The translations under genes and the position numbers were made by a program. From positions 124,001 through 188,000 of the forward strand of contig NZ_JALJZZ010000007.1 in NCBI RefSeq assembly GCF_024171565.1: DNA of 64,000 nucleotides. The letters are read 5' to 3'. Shown in pieces: positions 8,883 to 16,505 of the stretch. Numbering within the stretch: the stretch's first letter is position 1; each line of letters starts with the position of its first letter. A model generated the notes under the pieces. The model was not told where the DNA came from. It saw only the letters and a list, made by a program, of their open reading frames with translations, and made no database searches. This DNA is from Okibacterium sp. HSC-33S16. Its GTDB lineage: Bacteria > Actinomycetota > Actinomycetes > Actinomycetales > Microbacteriaceae.

Positions 8883-9266
8883 TTAGGCGGCGTTCGCGAG
8901 CTCGGCCTTGATCGGCCAGTCCTGGCCTTCGAGAATCAGCTGTGCGCAGCCGCCGGTTGTCATGTTCACCACGATGGGTGCCATGAGGTTGACGGTCGTC
9001 TTCTCGTTCGCGGCCGGATTGACCACCACGAGCACCGAGGCGTCCTCGGGCTTCTGCAGCGCGAGCAGCTCGCACTGCTGGTCGGTGATGGTGGGCTGGT
9101 AGCTGGGCAGGTGCACGGCGGCATCAAGCACGAACAGGCGGGGGCCGCCCTCAGCTGCAGCGGTCACCGTGTAGAGGCCTGGTGCACCCTCGATCTCTAC
9201 CAACAGAAAGTCGACGAAAGGTTCAAGGCCCGGAGGCGAGACGAGGAACCGAAGTGGTGCGCTCAT
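8883..9266 (-). CDS. fliW: Flagellar assembly factor FliW
   Basis: FliW binds flagellin and, when freed, CsrA, forming the partner switch that matches flagellin translation to filament export. The 127-residue product shows the family's FLLVEIEGAPGLYTV-like core, VLVVVNPAANEKTTVNLMAP and a C-terminal hydrophobic strand. It is somewhat shorter than B. subtilis FliW. The start overlaps the end of flgL by 4 bases, so it is the last gene of the flgN-flgK-flgL-fliW operon, as in other Gram-positive bacteria. It is convergent with csrA. Confidence 0.92.
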   Translation of the reverse strand: MSAPLRFLVSPPGLEPFVDFLLVEIEGAPGLYTVTAAAEGGPRLFVLDAAVHLPSYQPTITDQQCELLALQKPEDASVLVVVNPAANEKTTVNLMAPIVVNMTTGGCAQLILEGQDWPIKAELANAA

Positions 9267-10147
9267 CGGAGGAAGTCCATCAGGGTGGGCTGGAGCACCC
9301 GCGCGGTAACCGCCAGAGCGGTCTGGTAGGAGACCTGCTGCACCTGCAGATCGAGCACAGTCTTCGCCAAGTCGATGTCTTCAACGTTGGACCGCTCGGA
9401 CTCGAGCGAAACAGATTTCTCCACGTTGACCTCCCCGGCCCTCAGGATTTCGGCGTGGCGCGCACCGATGGTGGCGTGCTGGCCGAGCACGGCTTCGTGG
9501 TGCGCGTCAATGGCGGTGAGGTGACTACCGATGTTCGTTCCGTTTCGCAGGTCGCTGACGATGTTTTTGACCAAGGCGAAAACGGAGTCGTCACCGACAC
9601 CGAACGCGGCCGCGCCGTCGGCGTCGACACGCACAGTGGTTCCGGAACTGACGCGCCGTTCAACCGTCGCGCCGGGCTGGCCAGTGAAATCAAAAGCTGC
9701 CGTGAAGGCGGCGCCCGCATCGGAATTGCCCGCGAAGACGGAGCGACCCAGGTAGCTGGTGTTTGCCTCGCTGAGCAGCTCTGATTGCAGGCTTTCGAGT
9801 TCGAGTGCGATTGCTTCCTTGGCAGGTGCCGACAGGGCACCATCGTTGGCACCCTTCACCGTGAGGTCACGGATCTTGATGAGAAGCGCGGAGGAATTGG
9901 AGAGAGCGGAGTCGACTGTTGTCAACCAGGCGTTGCCGTCACTGATATTTCGGCCGTATTGCACGGTTGCCCGCTGTTCGGAACGGATCGCCATTGCGCT
10001 TGCCGCCGCTGTGGGATCGTCGGACGGCCGGTTGATGAGCTTCTGGCTTGAGGCTTGCTCCTGCAGCTTGGCCATCTGGCTCATGTTCGACTGCAGGTTG
10101 GTGAGCGCTGAGCGCATCATGGTCTGATTCGTCACACGGTTAATCAC
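9263..10147 (-). CDS. flgL: Flagellar hook-associated protein 3 FlgL
   Basis: FlgL is the second hook-filament junction protein. The 294 residues have flagellin-like terminal helices. The N-terminus begins with INRVTNQTMMRSALTNLQ, and residues 30-50 read EQASSQKLINRPSDDPTAA, close to flagellin. The C-terminal helix contains SNVEDIDLAKTVLDLQ and ends near VLQPTLMDFL. The start is a GTG with AGGTAG upstream, three bases after the flgK stop. The 3' end overlaps fliW by 4 bases. Confidence 0.94.
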   Translation of the reverse strand: MINRVTNQTMMRSALTNLQSNMSQMAKLQEQASSQKLINRPSDDPTAAASAMAIRSEQRATVQYGRNISDGNAWLTTVDSALSNSSALLIKIRDLTVKGANDGALSAPAKEAIALELESLQSELLSEANTSYLGRSVFAGNSDAGAAFTAAFDFTGQPGATVERRVSSGTTVRVDADGAAAFGVGDDSVFALVKNIVSDLRNGTNIGSHLTAIDAHHEAVLGQHATIGARHAEILRAGEVNVEKSVSLESERSNVEDIDLAKTVLDLQVQQVSYQTALAVTARVLQPTLMDFLR

Positions 10148-10150
10148 GAT

Positions 10151-11572
10151 CTACCTCCCCACGATTCCGGTGCGGTTAATGAGTGTGTCCAGCATCTCGT
10201 CTACCGCGGTCATCACGCGGGCGGCACCCTGATAGGCCGACTGGAACATCACCAGGCTGACGTTTTCCTCGTCGAGGTCGACGGTGGCATTCGCCAACTG
10301 GGCGCTGGAGGCGGATCCCGCAGCAAGTTCGGCCAGTGCCGCCTGCTGCAGTTCGGTGCGGGCCACTACTCCGGTACGGGTGACGAAGCTGGTCCAGATC
10401 TTGTCGGGTGCTCCGGCTGATGTTCCGATTTGGGCGATGGCGTCCGCATTGGATCCATCGAGCCCACCCTTACCGGGTGCACCAGCAGCGAGGTCGCCGA
10501 CATCCTTCGGCACCACACTGATGCTCCGCGCGGCAGGACCGGTGCCAAGTGAGAAGAAGTCGCCGCCCGGGGCACCCGACTTGGTCTCACCGGTACGGTG
10601 AATCGCGTTGACTTGGCCGGCAAGTGAGAGGGCGAGGTCGTTGTAGGACTCGGCGGCTTCAGCGATGGATCCGCCGGTTCCCGAGGCGTTAGCTGGCGCG
10701 AGCATCGACAATGCGCCGGCAATCTCGCCACCGCCGAGCGCCACTGCGCTGCCCGGACGCTTGGCCCATTCGAGCCGCACCGGGCTGTCGGTCGCGCCGT
10801 CCATCTGAAAGGAGCCGGTGACCGTGATGGGATTGGCGGTGTCGCCCGTGACCAGGGCGTTGCCGGCGATGAGTACATCGACCGTTCCGTCGGGACGCTC
10901 GGCGACCGTGGCTCCGGTGAGAGCAGCCATTGTCGTCGTCAGTGCGCTTCGCTGGTCGAGGAGTTCGTTCACCGAGCCACCTGCAGCAAGAGTTGAACGA
11001 ATAGTGACGTTGAGGTTCGCCACTTGGGTTGCCGCGGAATTCAATTCATCCGCCATACCGCCCAATTCGCTTCGCACCTGCGTCCACTGAGCGTCGATTT
11101 CGTTGTAGCCGCGCGCGATTTGCGAGACCAGCACGCCCGCCTGTTCAAGCACGACGCCGCCGGACGCTGCGACGCCGGAGCTGTTCGCCAGCCCCTGCCA
11201 CGACGCCCAGAATTCCTGCATTTGTGCCGAGAGCCCGTTCTTGCCTGGCTCACGGAGCGAGTCTTCAATTCCGCTCATGACGTTGGCGCGTACTGCGGAG
11301 TACCCTGCGACGCCCGCTGTCGTGCGCACACGCGCGTCGAGATACACGTTCCCGAGTCGGGCGATTGAGTCGACCGACACGCCACCGCCGACACGGGGTG
11401 CCCCCGCGAGGGGGCCGACGTGGCCCAACGAGCCAATCGCGCTGGTGGTCACTCGCTGACGCGTGTACCCGACCGTGTTCGAGTTGGCGATGTTCTGACC
11501 GACTACATCAAGGCTCTGCCGCGCCGCGGCCAGTCCGGTGTACGCGGTGTTCAATCCACTGAAAGTACTCAT
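10151..11572 (-). CDS. flgK: Flagellar hook-associated protein 1 FlgK
   Basis: FlgK is the first hook-filament junction protein. The product is 473 residues from ATG at 11572. An upstream in-frame extension to 11632 overlaps flgN and has no FlgK character. The N-terminal D0 region (STFSGLNTAYTGLAAAR, then VVGQNIANSNTVGYTRQ) and the C-terminal D0 region (VDLDEENVSLVMFQSAYQ) are diagnostic. The middle carries a variable domain. It is preceded by flgN (7-base gap) and followed by flgL (3-base gap). Confidence 0.95.
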   Translation of the reverse strand: MSTFSGLNTAYTGLAAARQSLDVVGQNIANSNTVGYTRQRVTTSAIGSLGHVGPLAGAPRVGGGVSVDSIARLGNVYLDARVRTTAGVAGYSAVRANVMSGIEDSLREPGKNGLSAQMQEFWASWQGLANSSGVAASGGVVLEQAGVLVSQIARGYNEIDAQWTQVRSELGGMADELNSAATQVANLNVTIRSTLAAGGSVNELLDQRSALTTTMAALTGATVAERPDGTVDVLIAGNALVTGDTANPITVTGSFQMDGATDSPVRLEWAKRPGSAVALGGGEIAGALSMLAPANASGTGGSIAEAAESYNDLALSLAGQVNAIHRTGETKSGAPGGDFFSLGTGPAARSISVVPKDVGDLAAGAPGKGGLDGSNADAIAQIGTSAGAPDKIWTSFVTRTGVVARTELQQAALAELAAGSASSAQLANATVDLDEENVSLVMFQSAYQGAARVMTAVDEMLDTLINRTGIVGR

Positions 11573-11579
11573 TTGGCTC

Positions 11580-12140
11580 TTACAGGTCCCTGTCGAAGAT
11601 GCGAGCAGAAGCAGCCGACCCGTCGGACTCACCGTTCGCGGTGTAAACGCCGGCCTCCGGCGTCGTTTGCGCGAGTGTCTCCTGGGTCGATCGAGCCGCC
11701 GCTCTAAGCATTTGTTCGTTGGCGTCCCGAAGCGATTTGATGTCGGTAGTGAACTGGGTCAGCGCCTGCAAGTGGTCGGAGAAGATCTCGGCCCACGGCC
11801 CCGCTGGAGCGTTCTCTATCAAGTGCCGCAGAGTGGCGTTCTCCGGCGTTCCCCACTCCCGGGCTACGACGGTGACCTCGACGCTGCGGGCGAGTCCTAC
11901 TTCGCGCAGGCTCTCGACCACTTGCTCGATCTCGGTCGTGGCTTGGTGCAACCATTTCGTCTTGCCCGTCGTGAGCAGCAGTTGCTCCACCTCAAGCTTG
12001 AAGACCACGAGCTCGAGCAACTCCCTCTCTCGCCAAATCAGCGCTGAGAGTTCGTTTGCGCCCATGTCTTCCAACTTCCAGGGTCTGTCTGTCCAGGCAC
12101 TCAGTCTGCTGGGCAGGAGCGCGATGTCGGGTTCGCTCAT
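11580..12140 (-). CDS. flgN: Flagellar export chaperone FlgN-like protein
   Basis: FlgN chaperones FlgK and FlgL to the export gate. The 186-residue product is largely helical and carries the family signature of a central ERELLELVVFKLEVEQLL helix, plus a long C-terminal helix that usually binds the hook-associated proteins. Sequence conservation in this family is low, so the position directly before flgK is important support. It is the first flagellar gene of the leftward operon. The 107-base gap separating it from the M23 peptidase gene probably contains its promoter. Confidence 0.85.
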   Translation of the reverse strand: MSEPDIALLPSRLSAWTDRPWKLEDMGANELSALIWRERELLELVVFKLEVEQLLLTTGKTKWLHQATTEIEQVVESLREVGLARSVEVTVVAREWGTPENATLRHLIENAPAGPWAEIFSDHLQALTQFTTDIKSLRDANEQMLRAAARSTQETLAQTTPEAGVYTANGESDGSAASARIFDRDL

Positions 12141-12247
12141 TTGCGGCCGCTCCTCGTTAGTCTTTTTCGACTATCGGCGGAGGTATCGTCCATGTTAGGA
12201 CGACTGGGCAGTTGAGCACACGAGTTCGGCGGCTGATGGCCGTTGAA

Positions 12248-13234
12248 CTACAGCCGAAGGCCGCGGCTCGCGAGGTACGGGACCGGGCTGGTGAAGCTGC
12301 CGTTGATGCCGATCTTGAGGTCAAGGTGGCATGCGGTGACCACACCGGTCGCGCCGACACCGGCCACCACCGTTCCCGCCTCAATGAGGTCGCCCACCGA
12401 GACCTTGAACGACCCGGTCGAAAGGTGGCCATAGATGGAGGCCACTCCATTGCCGTGATCAACCACGACGCGGTTTCCGTAGCTGCCCGCGTTGCCCGTG
12501 AAGGTGACACGGCCCGCCGAGACCGCCTTGACCGGGGTGCCACAGCTCGTCCCGAAGTCGATTCCATCATGGAACGAGTTGGAGCAGCCCGCACCGTTGC
12601 AAATGAGTCCGCGGGGACCATACGGCGAAGAGATCGACGCGGCGACCGGACGAATCCAGGTGTCGCTCTTCCCGGTCAGGAAGGCGGCGAGCTCGGGATC
12701 CGACGTGCTGTACGGGTATCCGCCCGACCCCCTGGATCCCATGGATCCGCTAGACCCACTCGACGCCTTCGCCTGGGCGGCGCGAGCAGCGGCGGCAGCC
12801 TGCGCGGCAGCAGCGGCCGCGGCAGCCTTCGCGGCCGAGAGTTCTTCGACGGTCGTGGCCGAGTAACTGTCGCGCGCAACGCTCTCGCCAGCCCAATCGT
12901 TCACAATTAACGACTGCGCGCCGGTGTCGTAGACCGGGGCGGTGGTTGCCGCCGGGGTGGTCTCGAAGGCATATGCCGGCAAGGCAATGGTGCCGAAAAT
13001 ACCGGGCACGACAAGCGCCACAATCACCATCGAACGGATGCTTCGCCACCTCGATGCGACCGTCGTGCGTGACACTGTCGGTGCGGCCGATTCACTGCGC
13101 GCTGCTCGCGCGCTTCGGCGGGCGTGACCGGTTGTCGACGCCTGGGCCGCACGGCGGACGCTCGCCCGCGTGGGGAAGGGGTTACCGGCCGATGGGTCGA
13201 TGGAACCGCTCTCACGGGCGACGTTCTCGGACAT
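12248..13234 (-). CDS. Secreted or membrane-anchored M23 peptidase with altered HxH motif
   Basis: A 328-residue LytM-like endopeptidase predicted to cut peptidoglycan cross-links outside the membrane. From ATG at 13234: a basic cytoplasmic N-terminus, a signal anchor or signal peptide at about residues 68-88, a poly-Ala helical stretch (135-155), a Gly/Ser linker and an M23 domain (195-320). The HxxxD zinc ligands (H222, D226) and the catalytic YGH (H270) are present. The usual HLH motif reads HLD at 303-305, so the third zinc ligand is Asp. It lies upstream of flgN on the same strand, so a role in opening the wall for flagella is possible but not shown. The start at 13279 is less likely. 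Confidence 0.85.
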   Translation of the reverse strand: MSENVARESGSIDPSAGNPFPTRASVRRAAQASTTGHARRSARAARSESAAPTVSRTTVASRWRSIRSMVIVALVVPGIFGTIALPAYAFETTPAATTAPVYDTGAQSLIVNDWAGESVARDSYSATTVEELSAAKAAAAAAAAQAAAAARAAQAKASSGSSGSMGSRGSGGYPYSTSDPELAAFLTGKSDTWIRPVAASISSPYGPRGLICNGAGCSNSFHDGIDFGTSCGTPVKAVSAGRVTFTGNAGSYGNRVVVDHGNGVASIYGHLSTGSFKVSVGDLIEAGTVVAGVGATGVVTACHLDLKIGINGSFTSPVPYLASRGLRL

Positions 13235-13433
13235 TCGATCTCCAGCCTTGCGGCAGCTCCAAAGCACACCGGGCGGCAATTCTTCGGCGGGTGACGAGGG
13301 CGATGGGGCACCACTCGTCGAACGGGTTCATTCGAGACTAATCGCTTTGGCTGGGAATTCCACTCCCCGAGCGAGGGGCTGTGGAAAGAGCGTTCCGATT
13401 CGATCACTGTGGAGTGCCTATCATTGGACAGAC

Positions 13434-13790
13434 ATGGTTACGCGTAGAGAAGCCGCACAGCGACTGGACATTCCGCTCGAAATGGCGGTTCGCCACGGCA
13501 TTCCGGCCCGGTTATCGGAAGAAGAACTCACCGAGCTCGACACCACCCCTCCGGCCTGGCTCGTACAGTCCCGGGCGAACCGTACGGGCAAGAAAGCGGT
13601 GTGGGTTTCGCTCACCTGCGACGTCTGCGGATACACCGAGACCACCCGTCCCAAGAAATGGTGGCCCTCGTACACCTACCTCACCTGCTCGCACCATGAC
13701 CCTGACGAATTGCCGGCTCCGGCGGCAGGGAAGAGCCGCACCGAGGTCGACGGCATCGGCGACGGCTTCATCGCAATCGTCGACGAATAG
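13434..13790 (+). CDS. Conserved hypothetical protein with DUF5997-like N-terminus and Cys/His pairs
   Basis: A 118-residue soluble protein. The first 50 residues (TRREAAQRLDIPLEMAV, then LTELDTTPPAWLVQSR) resemble the actinobacterial DUF5997 repeat, which looks like a small helical DNA- or protein-binding unit. This match is from memory and unconfirmed. The second half contains CDVCGYTET and TCSHHDPDE, two Cys/His pairs about 25 residues apart that could bind zinc. It diverges from the M23 peptidase across a 199-base gap. The stop is about 60 bases before the operator of the next gene. No function is known to me. Confidence 0.6.
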   Translation: MVTRREAAQRLDIPLEMAVRHGIPARLSEEELTELDTTPPAWLVQSRANRTGKKAVWVSLTCDVCGYTETTRPKKWWPSYTYLTCSHHDPDELPAPAAGKSRTEVDGIGDGFIAIVDE

Positions 13791-13852
13791 GGCTCATCGC
13801 CGCGGTCCCGCGAGCTGCATTTGCGCTTTATCACGGAACAGATCGACCGTTG

Positions 13853-13868
13853 TCGGACACGTGTCCGA
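13853..13868. promoter_or_regulatory. Perfect 16-bp palindrome, likely TetR operator
   Basis: TCGGACACGTGTCCGA is a perfect palindrome centred at 13860/13861. A -10-like TAGACT lies at 13876-13881 and the TetR-type gene starts at 13888, so bound repressor would cover the -35 region. Autoregulation by the neighbouring TetR protein is the simplest reading. Confidence 0.75.
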
Positions 13869-13887
13869 GAAGTGGTAGACTGGCTTG

Positions 13888-14505
13888 ATGTTGCGCTCAG
13901 AAGCCCCCGTAGAGGCGGAGCGCTCTCTCAAATCTGATCCCCGCGCCGAGAAGACCCGCCGGGCGATCTTCTCCGCGGTCGAGTCGCTGACCACCGCGCA
14001 ACGAACTCCCATCACCGTGAGCGATATCGTGCGAACGGCATCGATCAGCCGCAGTTCGTTCTACGCGCATTTCAGTGGCCTCGACGACCTGGCCCGCGAA
14101 TATCTGCACGTCCAGCTCGCGGAAGTGCGAGCATCCGTTGCCCTTTTGGTTCGCACCGATTCCGCCGACAGGCAGGACGCCGCCCAGCACAGCTACCGTC
14201 GCCTGCTCACCCACATGGTGAAGCACTATCCGGTGTACGCGAATGTGCTCGACCTCTCGCTGTCGCGCGGCGCCTATGACGAAGTGGTGCACGGCTACGC
14301 GAGCCTCTGGCTGGACTCCATCGATACGTTGGGTGGCCTGCCGATCGGCCCTCGCCCCGAACTCACCGCGACGTTCGTTGCTGGCGGGGCGCTCACCCTG
14401 ATCGGGTCAACCCTCAAAGGCCGGGTCTCCGTCTCAGACGACGACCTGGTGGACGAACTCGCACAACTTTTGCCTGCCACCCTGCTCGAAACCCAGTTTT
14501 GCTGA
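13888..14505 (+). CDS. TetR family transcriptional regulator
   Basis: A 205-residue one-component repressor. The N-terminal HTH spans about residues 18-65, with the recognition region ITVSDIVRTASISRSSFYAHFSG, split here as TVSDIVRTASIS and RSSFYAHF. The C-terminal ligand domain is not diagnostic. ATG at 13888 is preferred over a TTG one codon upstream. A 16-bp palindrome sits 20 bases before the start. No divergent efflux or enzyme gene is attached, and the next gene is carD 85 bases downstream on the same strand, so targets are probably elsewhere. Confidence 0.88.
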   Translation: MLRSEAPVEAERSLKSDPRAEKTRRAIFSAVESLTTAQRTPITVSDIVRTASISRSSFYAHFSGLDDLAREYLHVQLAEVRASVALLVRTDSADRQDAAQHSYRRLLTHMVKHYPVYANVLDLSLSRGAYDEVVHGYASLWLDSIDTLGGLPIGPRPELTATFVAGGALTLIGSTLKGRVSVSDDDLVDELAQLLPATLLETQFC

Positions 14506-14547
14506 CTCCCCGACCGGTCGCTTCCCGCGCCGACCGGCACCAACGCC

Positions 14548-14564
14548 GTCCTTCGTTGAAGGAC
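14548..14564 (+). promoter_or_regulatory. Small hairpin in the carD leader
   Basis: GTCCTTC-GTT-GAAGGAC forms a perfect 7-bp stem 27 bases before the carD start and is followed by an A-rich AAAAAAGAGG ribosome-binding region. It lacks a T-run, so it could be a weak terminator of the tetR transcript or a structure in the carD 5' leader. Confidence 0.35.
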
Positions 14565-14590
14565 CGATTGAAAAAAGAGGTACACCGGAA

Positions 14591-15103
14591 ATGAATTTCA
14601 CCGTCGGAGAAACACTCGTCTACCCTCACCACGGCGCGGTCACCATCACCGAAATCTCCACTCGGCTGATCAAGGGCGTTGAAAAGAAGGTCATGACGCT
14701 CAGCGCTCACACCAGCGAGCTCGTCATTAAGCTGCCCATCGACAACACTGAGCTCGTCGGCGTTCGCGACGTCATCGATGCCGCTGGCGTTCAGGCCGTC
14801 TCAGACGTGCTGCGCGAGCCGTTCGTCGAGGAGCCAGGCAACTGGTCGCGCCGCTACAAGGCGAACCAGGAGAAGATGGCCAGCGGCAGTGTCTACCGTG
14901 TCGCCGAAGTTGTTCGCGACCTGTGGCGCCGCGACCAGGACCACGGTGTCTCGGCCGGTGAAAAGCGACTGCTGATGAAGGCACGCCAGATCCTTGAGTC
15001 CGAGCTGGCCCTCGCGCAGAAGTTCACCCCCGAGGAAGCATCCGCTGCTCTCGAGGAAGTCCTCGCCAGCGCCCACGGCACAGCGGCGGTCGCCCAGGCG
15101 TAA
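14591..15103 (+). CDS. carD: CarD family RNA-polymerase-binding regulator
   Basis: CarD binds the RNA polymerase beta lobe and stabilizes open complexes at rRNA and many other promoters. The 170 residues match actinobacterial CarD (about 160) in order: an N-terminal Tudor-like RID (FTVGETLVYPHHGAVTI, then LIKGVEKKVMTL) and a helical C-terminal DNA-binding domain (NWSRRYKANQEKM, then LRRRDQD-like VRDLWRRDQDHGVSAGEKRLL with the conserved minor-groove Trp). It has a good ribosome site (AAGAGG) and ends 20 bases before a long hairpin. The identification is firm. Confidence 0.95.
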   Translation: MNFTVGETLVYPHHGAVTITEISTRLIKGVEKKVMTLSAHTSELVIKLPIDNTELVGVRDVIDAAGVQAVSDVLREPFVEEPGNWSRRYKANQEKMASGSVYRVAEVVRDLWRRDQDHGVSAGEKRLLMKARQILESELALAQKFTPEEASAALEEVLASAHGTAAVAQA

Positions 15104-15121
15104 CCGCTTCTTTCGCATAGC

Positions 15122-15167
15122 CGATCCGGTCGGCTCACCGCAACCATGCGGCGAGCCGACCGGATCG
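15122..15167 (+). terminator. Long hairpin downstream of carD
   Basis: A perfect 15-bp stem pairs CGATCCGGTCGGCTC at 15122-15136 with GAGCCGACCGGATCG at 15153-15167. A further CCGC/GCGG pair forms inside the loop. No T-run follows, which is common for high-GC actinobacterial terminators. Confidence 0.7.
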
Positions 15168-15249
15168 CTGCGTTCGGTGCGGCACCATGGAGTCGAAGCG
15201 GCATTCGCTTCCCGGCCGGGTGCCGGATCTCACAGGGCAGCAGGGAACG

Positions 15250-16410
15250 ATGCGCAGAAACCGCAAGCAGGTCTTGGAAGACGCTCGAAACCTCAAACCT
15301 GATATCGCCATTCAAACGGGCGGCGACGCGCCGGGGTTCAGCATCAACGCCTTCCGCATCGGCTTGGTCGGCGGGCTCGGTGTTCTCGCCGCGCTCGTCA
15401 TTGGCGGCATCGTCACCCAGCTCGGCACTGTCCTGATTTACATCGGTGTTGCGCTCTTTCTCTCGCTGGGTCTCGATCCCCTTGTCACCTGGCTGGAAAA
15501 GCGGATGCCACGTGCGATCGCCATTCTCCTCGTCGTTGTTGCCGTCCTCGGAGTTTTTGCCGGTCTGCTCTTCGCGGTCGTTCCGGTCCTCGTCACCCAG
15601 ATCGGCAACCTGGTCGAGGACCTTCCCCGCCTCGAACAGGAGCTGACCAACAGCACCTTGATTAAAGACGTGCAGAACGCACTCGGCGGCGCGTTCAGCA
15701 TCGACGAAACAATTTCCAACGGCGTCACATTCGTGAGCGACCCGAAGAACCTGCTCGCCATCGGAGGCGGCCTGGCCGCGGTCGGTGCCGGTGTAGCGAG
15801 CGGCGTCACCGGGGCGACCATCGTGGTCATCCTCACCCTGTACTTCCTCGCCTCGCTCCGCTCGATGAAAGGCATCACCTACCGGTTCGTCCCGGCATAC
15901 CGCCGCGTGCGTTTCGCACAGATTACCGAGGAGATCACGAGCGCCGTCGGGCGATACGTCGTTGGCCAGGTATCCCTCGCCCTCTGCAACGGCATCCTCA
16001 GCCTCATCTTCCTGTCGATCATCGGGGCGCCGCTGCCGTTCCTGCTCGCCGTTATCGCGTTCCTTGGCTCACTGATTCCCCTCGTTGGTACCTTGACGGC
16101 CTCAATCATCAACACCCTCATCTGCCTGTTCGTTTCGCCGATCACCGCGCTGATCGCCGGAATCTACTACCTGATTTACATGCAAATCGAGGCCTACGTG
16201 CTGAGCCCGCGCATCATGAACCGCGCTGTCGCCGTCCCCGGAGCGATCGTCGTCATCGCGGCCGTCGCTGGCGGCGCGATCGGCGGCATCCTCGGCGCGC
16301 TCGTTGCCATTCCGGTTGCAGCGTCCGGCATCATCATCGTTCAGAAGGTCGTCTTTCCCTTGCAGGATGCAAAGGAGACACCGGCAGGGCCCGGCGCTAC
16401 CGCCAAGTAA
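15250..16410 (+). CDS. AI-2E family transporter
   Basis: A 386-residue polytopic membrane protein of the AI-2E/YdiK/PerM superfamily. Substrates vary and are mostly unknown (autoinducer-2 export and Na+/H+ antiport have been reported for members). About eight helices are visible, with a long extracytoplasmic loop between helices 3 and 4 and the conserved helical hairpins near LSIIGAPLPFLLAVIAFLGSLIPLVG, split here at the PLP and LIPLVGT motifs. ATG at 15250 is preferred: CAGCAGGGA lies five bases upstream. An in-frame ATG at 15187 would add 21 residues and overlap the terminator region. It is monocistronic as far as visible. Confidence 0.87.
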   Translation: MRRNRKQVLEDARNLKPDIAIQTGGDAPGFSINAFRIGLVGGLGVLAALVIGGIVTQLGTVLIYIGVALFLSLGLDPLVTWLEKRMPRAIAILLVVVAVLGVFAGLLFAVVPVLVTQIGNLVEDLPRLEQELTNSTLIKDVQNALGGAFSIDETISNGVTFVSDPKNLLAIGGGLAAVGAGVASGVTGATIVVILTLYFLASLRSMKGITYRFVPAYRRVRFAQITEEITSAVGRYVVGQVSLALCNGILSLIFLSIIGAPLPFLLAVIAFLGSLIPLVGTLTASIINTLICLFVSPITALIAGIYYLIYMQIEAYVLSPRIMNRAVAVPGAIVVIAAVAGGAIGGILGALVAIPVAASGIIIVQKVVFPLQDAKETPAGPGATAK

Positions 16411-16505
16411 CGACGGCCCCAGGCCGAAGGACCCCTTGACCTCCCGCACGGCGCGGAGAAAGATTCTCCGGAGATCCCCCACCGGCAACCTGCGGAGTAA
16501 CGTCC

